Notes: a model not told the origin generated them from the sequence alone. 64,000 nucleotides of DNA from Paraescarpia echinospica (GCA_020002185.1 CM034537.1:9514409-9578408); one strand, 5' to 3'. Shown: positions 1-11,720, counted from the stretch's first letter. Translations and numbers: made by a program.

Positions 1-372
1 ATGCCTGCATTCCGTTGGCGGTGGTGAGGGTATCGTGGTTGCTCAGCACAGGTTGGCTACCACAACCACGACCACACCCGGATGATGTAATAATATACAC
101 GGTTGCTACAAATCAATATCATTGTAACACACGTAGCTTTATGAAAGAGACAGTGGCTGAGTTGTAATCTGGCTGTGGTGGACGGATCACCTGAGTGGTT
201 GTCGCATTGACATGTGACGCAGACGACATTGATCTCGCCAGACTGCCTGGGTATGCTGTGTATATTATCTGTATGAGATGGTGGTGTGGTCATCGCATGC
301 TGTGTCTGTCCCAGTGCACCAGTGTCGATGTCTGCCACTGACTCCATCATCCACTGCTGTCTTCTCCAGCAG
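1..372 (+). other. possible transcribed exon ending at a strong splice donor
   Basis: The stretch is less AT-rich than what follows and ends in CAG|GTAAGATA, a near-ideal splice donor with GT at 373-374. No convincing protein is visible in any frame, so if it is an exon it is probably untranslated. It lies on the same strand as the ataxin-1-like exon far downstream, and vertebrate ATXN1 has several 5' untranslated exons, so a distant leader exon is one possibility. A single donor match is weak evidence and the true start is not visible. Confidence 0.2.
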
Positions 373-378
373 GTAAGA

Positions 379-1105
379 TACTACTGTTCCTCACCCAACA
401 TCTCATTAGGTGTGCCTGGTTGTAGCAAGGTTAACAGCCAGGTGGTGGTTTTACGAGATGATGTGCAAAAGAACCCCTTCATAGAAGGTTTGAAGGAGAC
501 AGAATTTACTGTTGAAATAGCAACTTTAATCGTTGTGTCTAACATTGATGCCATACATATATATATCCATTTTAGCAGTTCTGCCCAGTTGTGGCATTTT
601 TTCTCAGTCAGTTTGATAACCCATTTACTGATTTTGGCAGTTTGCTCACACATTTTTTAATTTGTTCATACATTTTGGCAGTTTGTTCACCCATTTGGGT
701 TCATTCCCTGGGAGACATTTAAGTTTAAATTATGGCTTTGTATAGTTTTTATTGAGGTGGAACTTTTTTGAACTTGGCCTATGCAGCTTGCTCTCAATTG
801 AAGACTTGACACATATTCGTGACCTGCCCAGTTGATAGGGTATTGACAGTGGATAAGAGAATGAAGGTTGGTGTATGTTGATCACCGTAGCAAGGTCCCC
901 AACATTCGTATCAGACACATCAATCGCGTGGAATTTGAATATATGCCATATCCTTGGCAAGGAATTGATCATGTGTAATTAACCATTTAGAAAATATCAA
1001 TGTTAATTTAATCAGATTAACACAAAATGCCATTCATAGCAACTGTAAGTTTGAGACAACATATGGACAAGGAATCTACTTGCTTTTGTCCACCTTTCCA
1101 CATCA
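379..1105. other. AT-rich non-coding stretch
   Basis: I see no gene, RNA or organised repeat here. The short open frames on both strands have no protein-like composition. Confidence 0.5.
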
Positions 1106-1265
1106 GGGGCCGGTTTCGTGAAGCGTACTTAAAGTTACGCAATTACTTAGCGTCACGTGTTTACATAAACTCCTATGTTCGCTTATATTAAAAAAATCAC
1201 GTCATTTACTAAGACAATCATCTTAATGTTAAGAATGTTCTTAGCCGCTTCATGAGACCAGCCCC
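1106..1265 (+). mobile_element. MITE-like non-autonomous DNA transposon, copy A
   Basis: This 160-bp element starts GGGGCCGGTTTCGTGAAGCG and ends in the near-complement of that sequence, giving terminal inverted repeats of about 20 bp with a few mismatches. The same element occurs in reverse orientation at 8526-8679 and the two copies align end to end, including the internal block TTAGCGTCACGTGTTTACAT. It has no coding capacity. Short length, terminal inverted repeats and more than one copy are the marks of a MITE mobilised by a transposase encoded elsewhere. No clear target-site duplication is visible around this copy. Confidence 0.75.
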
Positions 1266-3159
1266 TGTTTCCTTACAATGTGTCATCAGACATAATCTTT
1301 AAATTGATTCTCTGTTTACTATATATCTGCACTGTTATTAAATGCAGTTTACAGTAATGAGTATTAGTTGTAAAAACTTGACCTTTTGTTAATCATGTCA
1401 AGATTGAAGAATCTTGTCATACGGCGCATTGGAGCAGATGTACACTGTATTTGTTGCTTTAAGTTATGCGTTTCAATAAACCGTATAACATGTCGCAGCT
1501 GGCTGCCACAAATGAGGGCCATATATTACAGTCTGATTGTACCGAGTTTCAGGGTCAGACACCTCAACCAGATCCCCAAATGTTCTCCGTTATGAGGGCA
1601 GTCTGGTCATGTAACGGAAGTTTAATGTCAATGGAAGTTTAAGTATACAGGGCTATGTGTGCATAGTGCTGTGTAGGCTAGGCGCTAATACAGGCCTACC
1701 GAGGTGTCCACATAGTTGTAGTAGCACGGTTTTATCGCATTGTAGTGATAGTTTTCAATTACATACCTACATTAATTTGTCACTTGTACGTTGCTGTCAG
1801 CGATTGTCATATTTCCCGACACCTGACAATGTCATTCAGTAAACTGTTTCATGCTTGCAACAGAAAGTGTGATTACGTTTTCTTTCTTTGTATGTGTAAA
1901 TAGAAAGTTTTATTAGTTTTAGCAGTAGTTTTTTATTTGTTTTATGTGTATAATTATATATACGTATAAACTGTATGTATTTATTAAGTTATTTGAAATA
2001 TTTGATGTAAAGTGCTACAGTTGTATATCACCTTTATAAACACTTGAGAGGTCAGGAATATCCACTTAAACGGAACAACTTTGAAATCCCAGGTCCAACC
2101 TGCATTGTGTTATGTACCCATGGATATCACATCAGACATAGTAAGATATGCCAACAGGTTCCTTAGAATGAGAGTTTACTGTACATAAAATAAATAAATA
2201 ATGATAATTACATTAGTGAATTTTTGATAAATTTTATTCACGTATATGCCCGGATAATGTTTAAATTTCATGCTTTTGTAGCTGTTCCTAAGCTATAAGT
2301 CCGGTGTAAGTTTTGATGTTGTGATTTTATGATTCCTGGTATTTGTGTGTTTTTTCATCTATTTGTAAATATCAAGTAACATTTTTTGTTTGTTTGTTAC
2401 AACACAATAGTAGTCTTTGCATTACAGTTTTGTGTGTAAAAAAACAATTACTTTGTTTACATGGCTTTTTTAAACTGTTATTCAAAATGCCAACTAGAGC
2501 AGAGCTAGACGCAGAGACCCGTCAAGTAAAGCGTATGTATCGCACTAAAAATACCCAGTGCCTGGAGTTGTTGCTTGCTTGTGTGGGCTGCAGTGGGGTG
2601 GTGCAGGGTGTTGGTAATGAGGGGGAGCCAGGGGCAAGTCTGTAGGCTGGACAGTGAGACCCCCCATCAATACACCCATGATCACTGCCATTCACTCCCC
2701 AATATGTAGCTGGGTGTGGCCCCCTACACGACACCAGTGGCACCCTCTCGTGGCCATTGGTGAAGACATGGTGTCGCAGGTGTTCCTGTACCAGCTGTCA
2801 AACTAATTATTAGCCATTTAGTTAATGGAAAAACAAAAAAATTAACTAAACAAAATAGAAGACATTTTTGTAGTTTGATTGGGAAAAAACAATCACTTTA
2901 AAAATGGCTAAAATAACAGAATATATTAGTGAATCCAGACCAGGTGTCTCATTGTATGCCTCAGAATTGAGCAGTTTTCCATTTACACAGGCAGCTTGGT
3001 GGTTTACAGGGCATACATTAGACATGGCTGCAGGGTGTTATGAGTGAAGTGTAGAAATACCAGCAAATGAACAATTCCTCATTCTTATGACAGCCTGCAT
3101 GCCCTGGAGTCATGTGCTAAACCTACAAAACCATGTTCCTTTGCCAAGAGATGCCATTT
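1266..3159. other. AT-rich non-coding stretch
   Basis: Apart from the small open frame at 2487-2645 I see no gene or organised repeat. Confidence 0.45.
2487..2645 (+). CDS. small hypothetical open reading frame
   Basis: An ATG opens 52 codons whose first half is charged and plausible as protein (begins MPTRAELDAETRQVKRMYRT). The later part is rich in Gly and Val with two Cys and looks less like a folded domain. I do not recognise a family. It could be a 5' coding exon or a chance frame in a slightly GC-richer patch. No splice signal or neighbour helps to decide. Confidence 0.13.
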   Translation: MPTRAELDAETRQVKRMYRTKNTQCLELLLACVGCSGVVQGVGNEGEPGASL

Positions 3160-3525
3160 CGTGGAATGTTTTCTGGACGAACTAGTCACACATAAAAATT
3201 AAAACTTATGTGAACAACACTTGGGAACAAAATGTAAAAAACTTGCATAATATTTTACAATAGTGCAGTTTACAATGGTTTTAAGTATCTACTCGAGAGA
3301 AGTAGTGGAATTACTTTTAATGAGATATCATTTTCTGTTTGGTGTGTGTTATCGATTCATGGAATGTTTTCTCAAATAATCGCAACCAAAAAATAAAACA
3401 TTTATATGAGATACATGCGGAATAAATTGAATAACATCAAAATATTCTACATAGTACAATTTGCAGTTGTTAAAAATATCTATGCTAGAAGAGTAGTGAA
3501 AATGCTTATAGCATAAGAGATGTGC
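3160..3525. repeat. old tandem duplication, about 193-bp unit, two diverged copies
   Basis: The segments 3160-3332 and 3353-3525 align along their whole length. Both contain TGGAATGTTTTCT near the start, an AAAAATAAAAC-like A-rich block, an ACAATxxTGCAGTTTACAAT/ACAATTTGCAGTTGTT block, and GAAGTAGTGGAA versus AGAGTAGTGAAA near the end. Many substitutions and small indels show that the duplication is old. Nothing coding is seen in either copy. Confidence 0.55.
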
Positions 3526-5009
3526 TGCGCACGCATGTATGATGAATCGTGACGAATTGTGAAATAGGCTGTTTTGTGAGTGCTGAACCGTGCTCGTTGG
3601 TTTTGCTCGAGGGTATAGGTGGCGCTCAGTGGCAGGTTGCCACATGGTGGGGCCACAGGCACAGTCTGGAAGGGATTCGACAACATGGATGGAGACCTCC
3701 CTCATTAGGTTAACGACAGAGAGGGCAAACACTGCCTGACCAGTGCACTTTGTCCTTACAATTGATTCGTCTACATCGCATCAATGCGAGACACAAGGTC
3801 ACATCCGCATGAGACAGAGGTCATTAACGCTTTCACACGTCCCGCGGTCCAGTCTCTCTAGTTGCGGTATGATATTATTCACCTGGCTTAGATGAGGCTA
3901 GATGCAGACAGTGTGCATGCCCGCATGTCTGTGTGCACACATGCACATGTCTGTGTGCACACAATGATTTTTGTATGACATGTTTGTTTTAGTTTTTGTT
4001 ACTTCATTGATTTTTCATAATACATGGCAGCGGCAATATATAGTTATATATAGTACACGTGTACACATACATACAAACTTACACACAGACATACACACAG
4101 ACATACACACATTAACTAAAATCTGCATATATTCATAAGATATACATTACAAAACTACCGATGTATAACATACAGCATGCTGCCCCATAACACGCAGCAC
4201 TGACCACGTGCTTGAAGAGATACATTTCTAAAGAACATCACGGCCTCAGGCCAATCTGATTGCGTCCAGCATGCCAACGAATGTGGCACTGCGGCATGGT
4301 GGTGCTCAAATAAAAGGCGAGTGTGGACGGCGTTGATTCGGCAGCAAAAAGACAGCCAGATAGAGAGAGTGGGCATTGGGTGAGGCCACACAACCTCCTA
4401 CAGACGGAGATATAGTACTGCTCCACACATCGCTGCGCCGTACGCAAATAACGAGTGAGATTACAGCCATCTCACAGCTGTCTCATGCGATTCTCTATCG
4501 TGGTTCCACTGGTGAGTAGGTTATGTAAAAAGTAATATCAAGTAGTGTGTGGCGGGTCATACCCTATGTGTCGATATGTGAATATACAGGTGTAGCATTC
4601 GGCATCGCGTATCGGTGGTTGCGGTGATGGACAACATATCTCAACATGGTTTTGTGTTGCTTTAGAACATAACCAAAAAGACAGTAATGAAAAGTTTGGC
4701 TCAGCTTCATGTTGAAGCATTACTAAATTAATTTTGTAGAATGTGTTGATGTAATTGCACAGAAATGACGATGATGATGATGTGACATTGAATAATGTTG
4801 GCCTTTTTTGAATTAGTGAAAAAGAATTGTATGTCTCACTAACACAAACAATTTGCTAGAAATCACAAACATCAAAATTAAATAAATTGAACAGCTTTAA
4901 CTAATGCATAATATGCAAATTTTAAATTGAAACCAAACTACTGTTAATATTTACATATGATGATGAGACAAAATGACAAATATCTAAAGGAAACACTAGT
5001 ACCTTACAT
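3526..5009. other. non-coding stretch with a short CA-type microsatellite
   Basis: A degenerate (ACAC AGACAT)n microsatellite lies at about 4070-4112 and a TGTGTGCACACATGC motif is repeated near 3920-3962. The remainder shows no gene or organised repeat. Confidence 0.45.
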
Positions 5010-5582
5010 TGAGGTACCTTTCTTCTGAGTACTTTGCTGCTGAGTACTTCACTGCTGAGTGCACTTCACTACTGAGTATCTCGTTACAGAGTACCTCACT
5101 ACTGAGTACCTCACTACTGAATACATCACTACTGAATACCTCACTGCTGAGTACCTCAATGCTGAGTACCTCAATGCTGAGTACCTCACTGCTGAGTACC
5201 TCACTGTTGAGTACCTCACTGCTGAGTACCTCACTGCTGAGTACCTCACTGCTGAGTACCTCACTACTGAGTACCTCACTACTGAATACATCACTACTGA
5301 ATACCTCACTGCTGAGTACCTCAATGCTGAGTACCTCACTGCTGAGTACCTCACTGCTGAGTACCTCACTGTTGAGTACCTCACTGCTGAGTACCTCACT
5401 GCTGAGTACCTCACTGCTGAATACCTCACTGCTGAGTACCTCACTGCTGAATACCTCACTGCTGAGTACCTCACTGCTGAGTACCTCACTGCTGAGTACC
5501 TCACTGCTGAGTACCTCACTGCTGAATACCTCACTACAGAATACATCACTACTCAGTATCTTACTACTGAGTATCTGCTGCT
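5010..5582. repeat. minisatellite, 15-bp unit, about 38 copies
   Basis: The consensus unit is GAGTACCTCACTGCT. Variants (ACT, GTT and AAT for CACTGC; AATAC for GTACC) are scattered, and a block of variants ending in AATACATCACTACTGAATAC recurs at about 5118 and 5285, which suggests that multi-unit blocks have been copied. The 15-bp period is a multiple of three and the unit has no stop codon in several frames, so long periodic open frames appear on both strands. They are by-products of the repeat. Confidence 0.95.
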
Positions 5583-6954
5583 GCATAGTTTCAAAAGTAA
5601 AGTGAAGTGGTTTTTTGTCTGTGAAAGGATGCGTATTGATCTATGCAATACAGGAAATGATGGTTTTATATTTACATTCACTGTCAGGTGACTGATGACT
5701 GTGTGAGTCAGTCAGCTCACTCCTGCAGGGAAGCCTTCAGCCTCAATCATCTACTTCTCTTCTACTCTTGTTCCCAGAGATAAAACTTATATTAAAGTAG
5801 GACTTTCTTGGTTTTTTACAAAGTCCTTGAACTGGTCTTTTTAACCATACTAGCTCTCCTTAGTCCACTTGTGTTTTCATCCAGCTGTTGTACACTGATT
5901 TAGAAATTGCCTAATTCTGTGGTTTTGGTGTACCTCCTTAGCTTCATTTTCCAAGAATTGAGGCACAATAGAAGTTGCAAAAGTATGTAATTTTAAAGAG
6001 AATCATCTTGATTCTGATATCTAGATAACCAATACTTAACAATCAGTCCGATTCCAATTTTCTAATAATAATATGTGTTCCATTATGATAACAAACTAAT
6101 GTTTTCTTTCATGTGATATTCATCCTAGTGATAATACTATACTATTTCTATAATATAGTGTTTCTCTGCACTATAAATCAGGCAGTTTAGGAATGCATAT
6201 TAACATGTTTAAAATTTGAACATAATATTGACAATAAATAAATTATATAACTAAGGTTTTAATAAATTAATTAAAATACAAATGTTAAAAAAGACCCTGT
6301 GCTTGTGTAAAAAATGAAATGTTTCCAAAGTTGCTGGGTGAATAACTGAGCCATTCTTTCAACTCAAGGTCCACGGCTATTCTCAGATTGATTAACAGTG
6401 TAGGCCTACATTGAAAAAGCAGTATTAATATCGACCATTAGTAGTAATCTTATTTTACCTGTCTGTTGATGATACTATTAATCTACTTCAACATCCACCT
6501 GGGAGATACAGGTTGCTCATTCTACAGCCATTGAATTTGTCTTTGTACATAACAAAAACCAACAATATAAATATATAATACGTTTTTTAGTGTAGTTACT
6601 GAAATATTGAGAGACGTCGGCACACAGGTTATGTGGCACTTCCTCTAAAGGATAATTGTCTATTTACAAAAACAGCTCAAAACAGATGTTGAAAGGTCAC
6701 TTTATTAAACACTGTTGCTGAAGTGTTCAGTTCCCGTAGATCTGGACAGGTGAAGCTGTGAGAAAGCCCTTCAGTATAACAGGGTCATTATCGGGATTTT
6801 TATTCTTAAAAAAACACGGATATCAAATTTCACCATTTTTTTTCAACATTTCGTATTGGCAAACACCTCGGCTTATCATTCCAATGAACAGCAAAGGATC
6901 ATTCAGCTGTTTATTTACTGGTACTCAACAAATGATGTTTGTGCATTGTTTGAA
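5583..6954. other. AT-rich non-coding stretch
   Basis: No gene, RNA or organised repeat is visible to me here. Confidence 0.5.
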
Positions 6955-7302
6955 CATTAAAACCATGCAAATGCACATTTCGTATTAACGAATGTTTGTA
7001 ACAAATTCATAAAAACTGTGCGTATTTTCAGTGGTGATGAGACATCTATTAATATGTTGTCGTGTCTCATTATATGTACCGGTATTTCTAATCCTAACAA
7101 TGTATTATGCTAACTAGTCAACATCGCAACCATATTGCATTAAAAATACACATTTTGTGTTAACGAATGTATGTAATGAATATTTCATTGTATGAAAATT
7201 ATGTTTACTTTCATTGGCAACCAGCTGTCTATCGATGTGTTAACTGAGCAGATCATATCTACACTTATAATCTAAACACTAATCTATTATGTTGCAAATG
7301 TT
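6955..7302. repeat. old tandem duplication, about 180-bp unit, two diverged copies
   Basis: The segments 6955-7125 and 7136-7302 align in order. Each has an ATTAAAA-CATGCAAATGCACATTT-like start, then TTAACGAATGTxTGTAA, a TTTTCAGTGG/TTTCATTGG block, CATCTATTAATATGTT/GTCTATCGATGTGTT, and an end with TAATC(C)TAA-CA and TATTATG. A third, fainter match to the TTTCAGTGGTGA block occurs near 7993. No coding content is seen. Confidence 0.5.
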
Positions 7303-7439
7303 GAGGAGTTGACTTGGAAACGTGGAGTTGACATTTTGTCTTAAGAATTAATGGTTATAACTCCATGGTAAATGGACCTATTATCACGCAAACCATCACA
7401 AATTAACGTGTATCTAGTACCAGGTAGTTAATCTATTAC

Positions 7440-7570
7440 TAAATTAGCAAAACTCTTCATTGATTCATTACTAAAATGCATTGTGGAATTGACATTCTAA
7501 AATGTACGTGCAAAGTTCCATTCTCCGAAAACATTTTGCAGAAAGAAAGAACAATTTTTTTTAATGTTGT
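7440..7570 (+). repeat. dispersed repeat, copy 1 (second copy near 21078)
   Basis: TTCATTGATTCATTACTAA followed about 60 bp later by CATTTTGCAGAAAGAAAGAA is found here and, in the same order and orientation, at 21078-21155. The spacing differs because of an indel. The element is not identified. It could be the remnant of an old transposon. Confidence 0.45.
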
Positions 7571-8525
7571 CAGACAACAGCAAAAGGGGGCTATAAATGC
7601 AACTGATGAATGCATAGGTTGATACATAGTTTAATTAGAGTGTTTAATTCACTGTCATTGCAGAGTTGACAAAGCCCAGGGAACACACATTTGTAGTCGC
7701 ATGTAAGTCTAATTTTACATTAATTTTGCACATTACAAAAGGAAGACAAGTGTACACGAAAACAAATGATCATAAAGTAAAGAAAATTGCATGAGTTTAA
7801 TTTGTTTTATGACCATTCAGTGAAAAGTGCATACTAAGTGAGACCTGCAAAACTGGGCATTTTTTGATATATGATTCCATTAATTAATATATCGTAACTA
7901 ATTATCACGTATATTGTCACAAGTGATTACTTTTATGATAACGGTATATACGGTTCGCAACATATCTACAATAGACTGGGTTGTTGTGTCCATTTCAGTG
8001 GTGACGAGAACAGATCAAACATTTGGAACATTGAAAGTACAGTGAAAGCACCCAACAGTCTTCCTGCATCCTCATATCTTGTACTTTATGTTTAATTTCA
8101 TTCTTTAATTTCATTCACTTATGTTTTCTTTTTACAATAGTTTCCCTCTGTAGCTTTAACAAGATTGTCACCCAGAGAATTAACTCTAGATGGCAGGTGG
8201 ACAAGGAAGCCTTTTGGCTTATCAAGAGTCCAGCCCTTTTTATCTATGTGTATCCGACACTTCTGAGGTACATCAATTTTATTTCTAAACATATTCAAGA
8301 TACTAGCACCCACACTATCAGCAGATAATCTGTTCAAATCATTTACAGTCCTTTGTGAGAATGAGAACTTTCTTATATCTAATCTACACTGCTCTTTACT
8401 AATGTAACTTCATGTCCTCTGGTCCTTCTATCTTTCGTAACTGAGAAAAAAATATTTCTATCAATATTTTCATAACCATTCAATATTTAAAAAACTTCTG
8501 TCTGATCTACTCTCAATCTCTTGGT

Positions 8526-8679
8526 TCCGGTTTCATGGAGCGGCTAAGAACGTTCTTAACGCTAAGATGATTGTCTTAGTAAATGACGTGATTTTTTAAT
8601 GTAGGCAAACATAGGAGTTTATGTAAACACGTGACGCTAAGTAATTACATAACTTTAAGTACACTTCATGAAACCGGCC
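8526..8679 (-). mobile_element. MITE copy B, nested in the CR1 LINE
   Basis: This is the reverse-orientation copy of the element at 1106-1265. Its ends are CCGGTTTCATG and CATGAAACCGG, a perfect 11-bp terminal inverted repeat. It interrupts LINE sequence that is continuous in the related copy at 52843-52847. TTGGT on the left and CTGGT on the right look like a 5-bp target-site duplication of the CTGGT seen at the empty site. The insertion is therefore younger than the LINE copy. It has no coding capacity. Confidence 0.85.
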
Positions 8680-9748
8680 CTGGTCTCTAGTGTTGTCAAA
8701 CCACAATCTTTTAGGCGTATTTCGTAACTAAGATCTCTCAGTTTTTGTATCATTTTAGTCCCTGTCCTCTGTACTCTTTCTAGCATATCTATGTCTTTCT
8801 TGCGATGTGACCTCCATGCTTGAATACGATATTCTAAATGAGGCCTAACTATTGATTTGTACAGCGGTATTATTAGTTCTTTTTCCTTATATGCTATATT
8901 TCACCTAATTAATCCAAGGATTTTATTTCCCTTTGAAGCTGCAATTCCGTACTGCACTGAAACCTTCATATCCTTCAAGTCCTTTTCTTTTATAGTAGTA
9001 CTTAGTACAGTATCCCCCATTGTATATTGTACATCTTCGTTCCCATATCCTGTATGGAGGCATTTACATTTCCCAAAATTGAACAACATCTGCCATTTTT
9101 CAGATCATTTGATCAACCTGTCAAGATCATCTTGTAAGTGCTGTCTAACTCCATCACGCCTTTTAGAAACCCATGTTGAGATGGGTTTATTACGTTATGT
9201 TTAACAAGAAAATCCACCATGTGATCTTTAATTCATCTTTCTAATAATTTGCAAATCACTTATGTTAAACTCACTGGTCTATAGTTCTCTGACTTGTTTC
9301 TCAAACCCTTTTTAAATAATGGTATAATGTTTGCTTCTTTCCATTGTAAAGGAACCACACCCTTGTTTAATGACACGTTGAAAACTGTTGCAAGCGGTAT
9401 GCTAATTTGCTCTACAATTTCCAATAGTAGTTTTGGTTCATAACCCTTATTTTCTAAGCTATAATTTCCGTGGTTACAATTACCTGTCCTAAATAGTCTG
9501 ATTCCGCCCCCTTGAACTTAGCCTCTGATACTGGCAGTGAACTAATATCTTCTCTGGTAAACACTGAACTAAAGTACTCATTCAGAATCCCTCTGATATT
9601 ATATTTCCAGCACTATCTTCTAGAGGACCGACCTTATCCTGAACTTTCTCTTTGCTCCGAACATATGCATAAAAACTCTTGCCGTCATGTTTTATATTAC
9701 ACAGTAATTTTTTTTCATACCTTCTCTTTGAATTTCTAATTTCAGTTA

Positions 9749-10022
9749 TAGCTGGGTTAAGTTGTAGCTGGGTTAAGTTATAGCTGGGTTAAGTTATAGC
9801 TTGGTTAAGTTATAGCTGGGTTAAGTTATAGCTTGGTTAAGTTATAGCTGGGTTAAGTTATAGCTTGGTTAAGTTATAGCTGGGTTAAGTTATAGCTTGG
9901 TTAAGTTATAGCTGGGTTAAGTTGTAGCTTGGTTAAGTTATAGCTGGGTTAAGTTATAGCTTGGTTAAGTTATAGCTGGGTTAAGTTATAGCTGGGTTAA
10001 GTTATAGCTTGGTTAAGTTGTA
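9749..10022. repeat. minisatellite, 16-bp unit, about 17 copies, inside the CR1 LINE
   Basis: The units alternate between AGCTGGGTTAAGTTAT and AGCTTGGTTAAGTTAT, giving a partial 32-bp higher-order pattern. The flanks (TTTCTAATTTCAGTTATAGC on the left and GTTGTAGTCTTCAT on the right) match LINE copy 2 near 54290-54345, where there is no array. The array therefore expanded within this LINE copy after insertion. Confidence 0.93.
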
Positions 10023-11229
10023 GTCTTCATCATTTCCAGTTTATGACTTCCACATCATTTGTTTGTACTTAATTTTTCTAATGACTTCTTTCCATAAATG
10101 TTTCTTTCTGGACTATTTCCCTTGTTTTTTCAGTGGAACAAACTTATCGATGATGTAGTCAATTTCACTACTTAAGATATTCCAGCATTCTGTTGTCTTA
10201 TTCTTCAGTTGTTATTCCAGTCTATCTTTTTTAAATATTTCCTCATGTCCCTATATCTTCCTTTGTGGAAGTTTCTTTTGTACTGCTTTTTATTATTCCT
10301 TTCTGATTTTAATTTTAATGGTAAAATGTATCTGGTTGTGATCACTATTCCCCAGTGGCTCACATATCTTGACATTGTCAACTAATTCATTCTGTGATGA
10401 CAAAACTATGTCTAACACATTTTCTTCCCTGGTTGGTTATAGCACATGTTGAGAAAGGAAACTATCTTGTACAAAAACTAAAAATTGTTGGTCCTCACTC
10501 CCTGTACTCTAGAGATTTCCATTGTATATGCCCGTGGTTAAAATCCCCCGTAATAATACAGTCCCGTTTGCTCACTTCCCTTATATCGTTTTGTACGTTT
10601 TCATTTTCTTCTCTGCTTATGTTTGGACTTCGATAAACTAACCCAACCGTTAACGTTGAGTTTCCTGTAACTATGTTACACCAAACAGCTTCTTTGCATT
10701 CTGCTTCTCTTTCTAATTTTATTTCATAAGCCTGGATAGATTCTTTGATATATAAAATAACTCCGCCTCCCCTGCTTCCTATTCTATCTTTCCTAAACAT
10801 TACATAGCCTGTCAGTCCCAATTCAGCATCTGATATATCAGTGGTGGCCCATGATTCGGATATACCTATTATGTGAGGGTCAATATCTTCTACCATGATG
10901 TTTAATTTACTTATTTTATTTACTATGCTCCTTGCATTTAAACAAATGCATTTATGTCCAGCTTCAGAACATTTTTACAGGCTGTTCTTTGCTGATTTAT
11001 TTGTGCTGTCTTTATATATGCCTCCAGTTTCAAGCTTCTCTGTGAATCTCCCCTGTGCATCTAGTTTAAATAAATGCAACCTGTCCCACTGTCAACTGAT
11101 CGCAGCAGGTTCTCTGAGAAAACTGCTGCCCCCTTTCCACTTAGATGGAGGCCATCTCTCATGCACATAAATTATCTTCCCTCCCAACAAAGTATCCTCA
11201 AACATAAAAAAATTTAAACTCAAATCACC

Positions 11230-11255
11230 CTCTCTCTCTCTCTCTCTCTCTCTGA
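11230..11255. repeat. (CT)13 microsatellite
   Basis: An uninterrupted CT dinucleotide run lies just beyond the recognisable 5' limit of the CR1 copy. Confidence 0.97.
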
Positions 11256-11720
11256 CATGATGCATTAAATTATGCATTACAGTGCATTAAAGTATGTTAT
11301 ATCAGGAATTGTTAAAAAGGTTTATATGACACTTGCTTGAACAAGAGTATGTTATAGTTACAATGTGATTAACGTGTGGATAAGTTGCTGTCGTTAATAG
11401 AAATAACCTTTCCAAGATAGCAGACAGCTTCATGTTGTAATGTCTGTTTTTTGATGAGATTGAATTTCATAATTGTTTCACATCACGCAACGCCATCTTT
11501 TTATGATCACCTAAATACATGTCTGAGTTTAGAGATTGCGCAGGCTTAGAAATGGGCTATTTGTAGCCATACATATGGGTAGATAATCTGTCTCTCTTCT
11601 ACACTGTAGAGTGACAGCCGATACAATGGAGAATTCTAGTTTTACCCTGGTGTTATAAAAGAAATGTCAGTTACCCTAGATCCCTCTGAGAGTGGTACGG
11701 CTATTTTTAGCAGGTTGCTC
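11256..11720. other. non-coding gap between two LINEs
   Basis: No gene or organised repeat is visible. Confidence 0.45.

Larger units (their letters stand above)
8155..11195 (-). mobile_element. CR1-type LINE, copy 1, decayed and internally deleted
   Basis: Read on the minus strand, the element runs from the C-terminus of an ORF1 through an apurinic-type endonuclease to a reverse transcriptase and a 3' end at about 8155. The ORF1 end (11061-11180) contains DGLHLSGKGAAVF, whose DxxH matches the catalytic dyad of the SGNH/GDSL esterase known from CR1 ORF1 proteins. The endonuclease part (10495-10896) shows DPHIIGISESWA, SRGGGVILYI, VGLVYRSP and GDFNHG. The reverse transcriptase is broken. Relative to copy 2 (52478-54429), about 360 bp that contain the FADD active site and GVPQG motif are missing at about 9155. 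The 3' terminus has CTTGTTAAA instead of poly-A, as in CR1. A MITE (8526-8679) and a minisatellite (9749-10022) lie inside it. It cannot encode a working enzyme. Confidence 0.88.

Noticed and set aside
4996..5691. Four overlapping long frames on both strands (SSEVL, STSLL, AVRYS and TAEYL repeats)
   Set aside because: All are readings of a 15-bp minisatellite whose period is a multiple of three. No non-repetitive protein sequence is attached.
8857..9204. Plus-strand frame of 115 codons
   Set aside because: It is the antisense of the CR1 LINE, whose minus-strand frames carry the recognisable protein.
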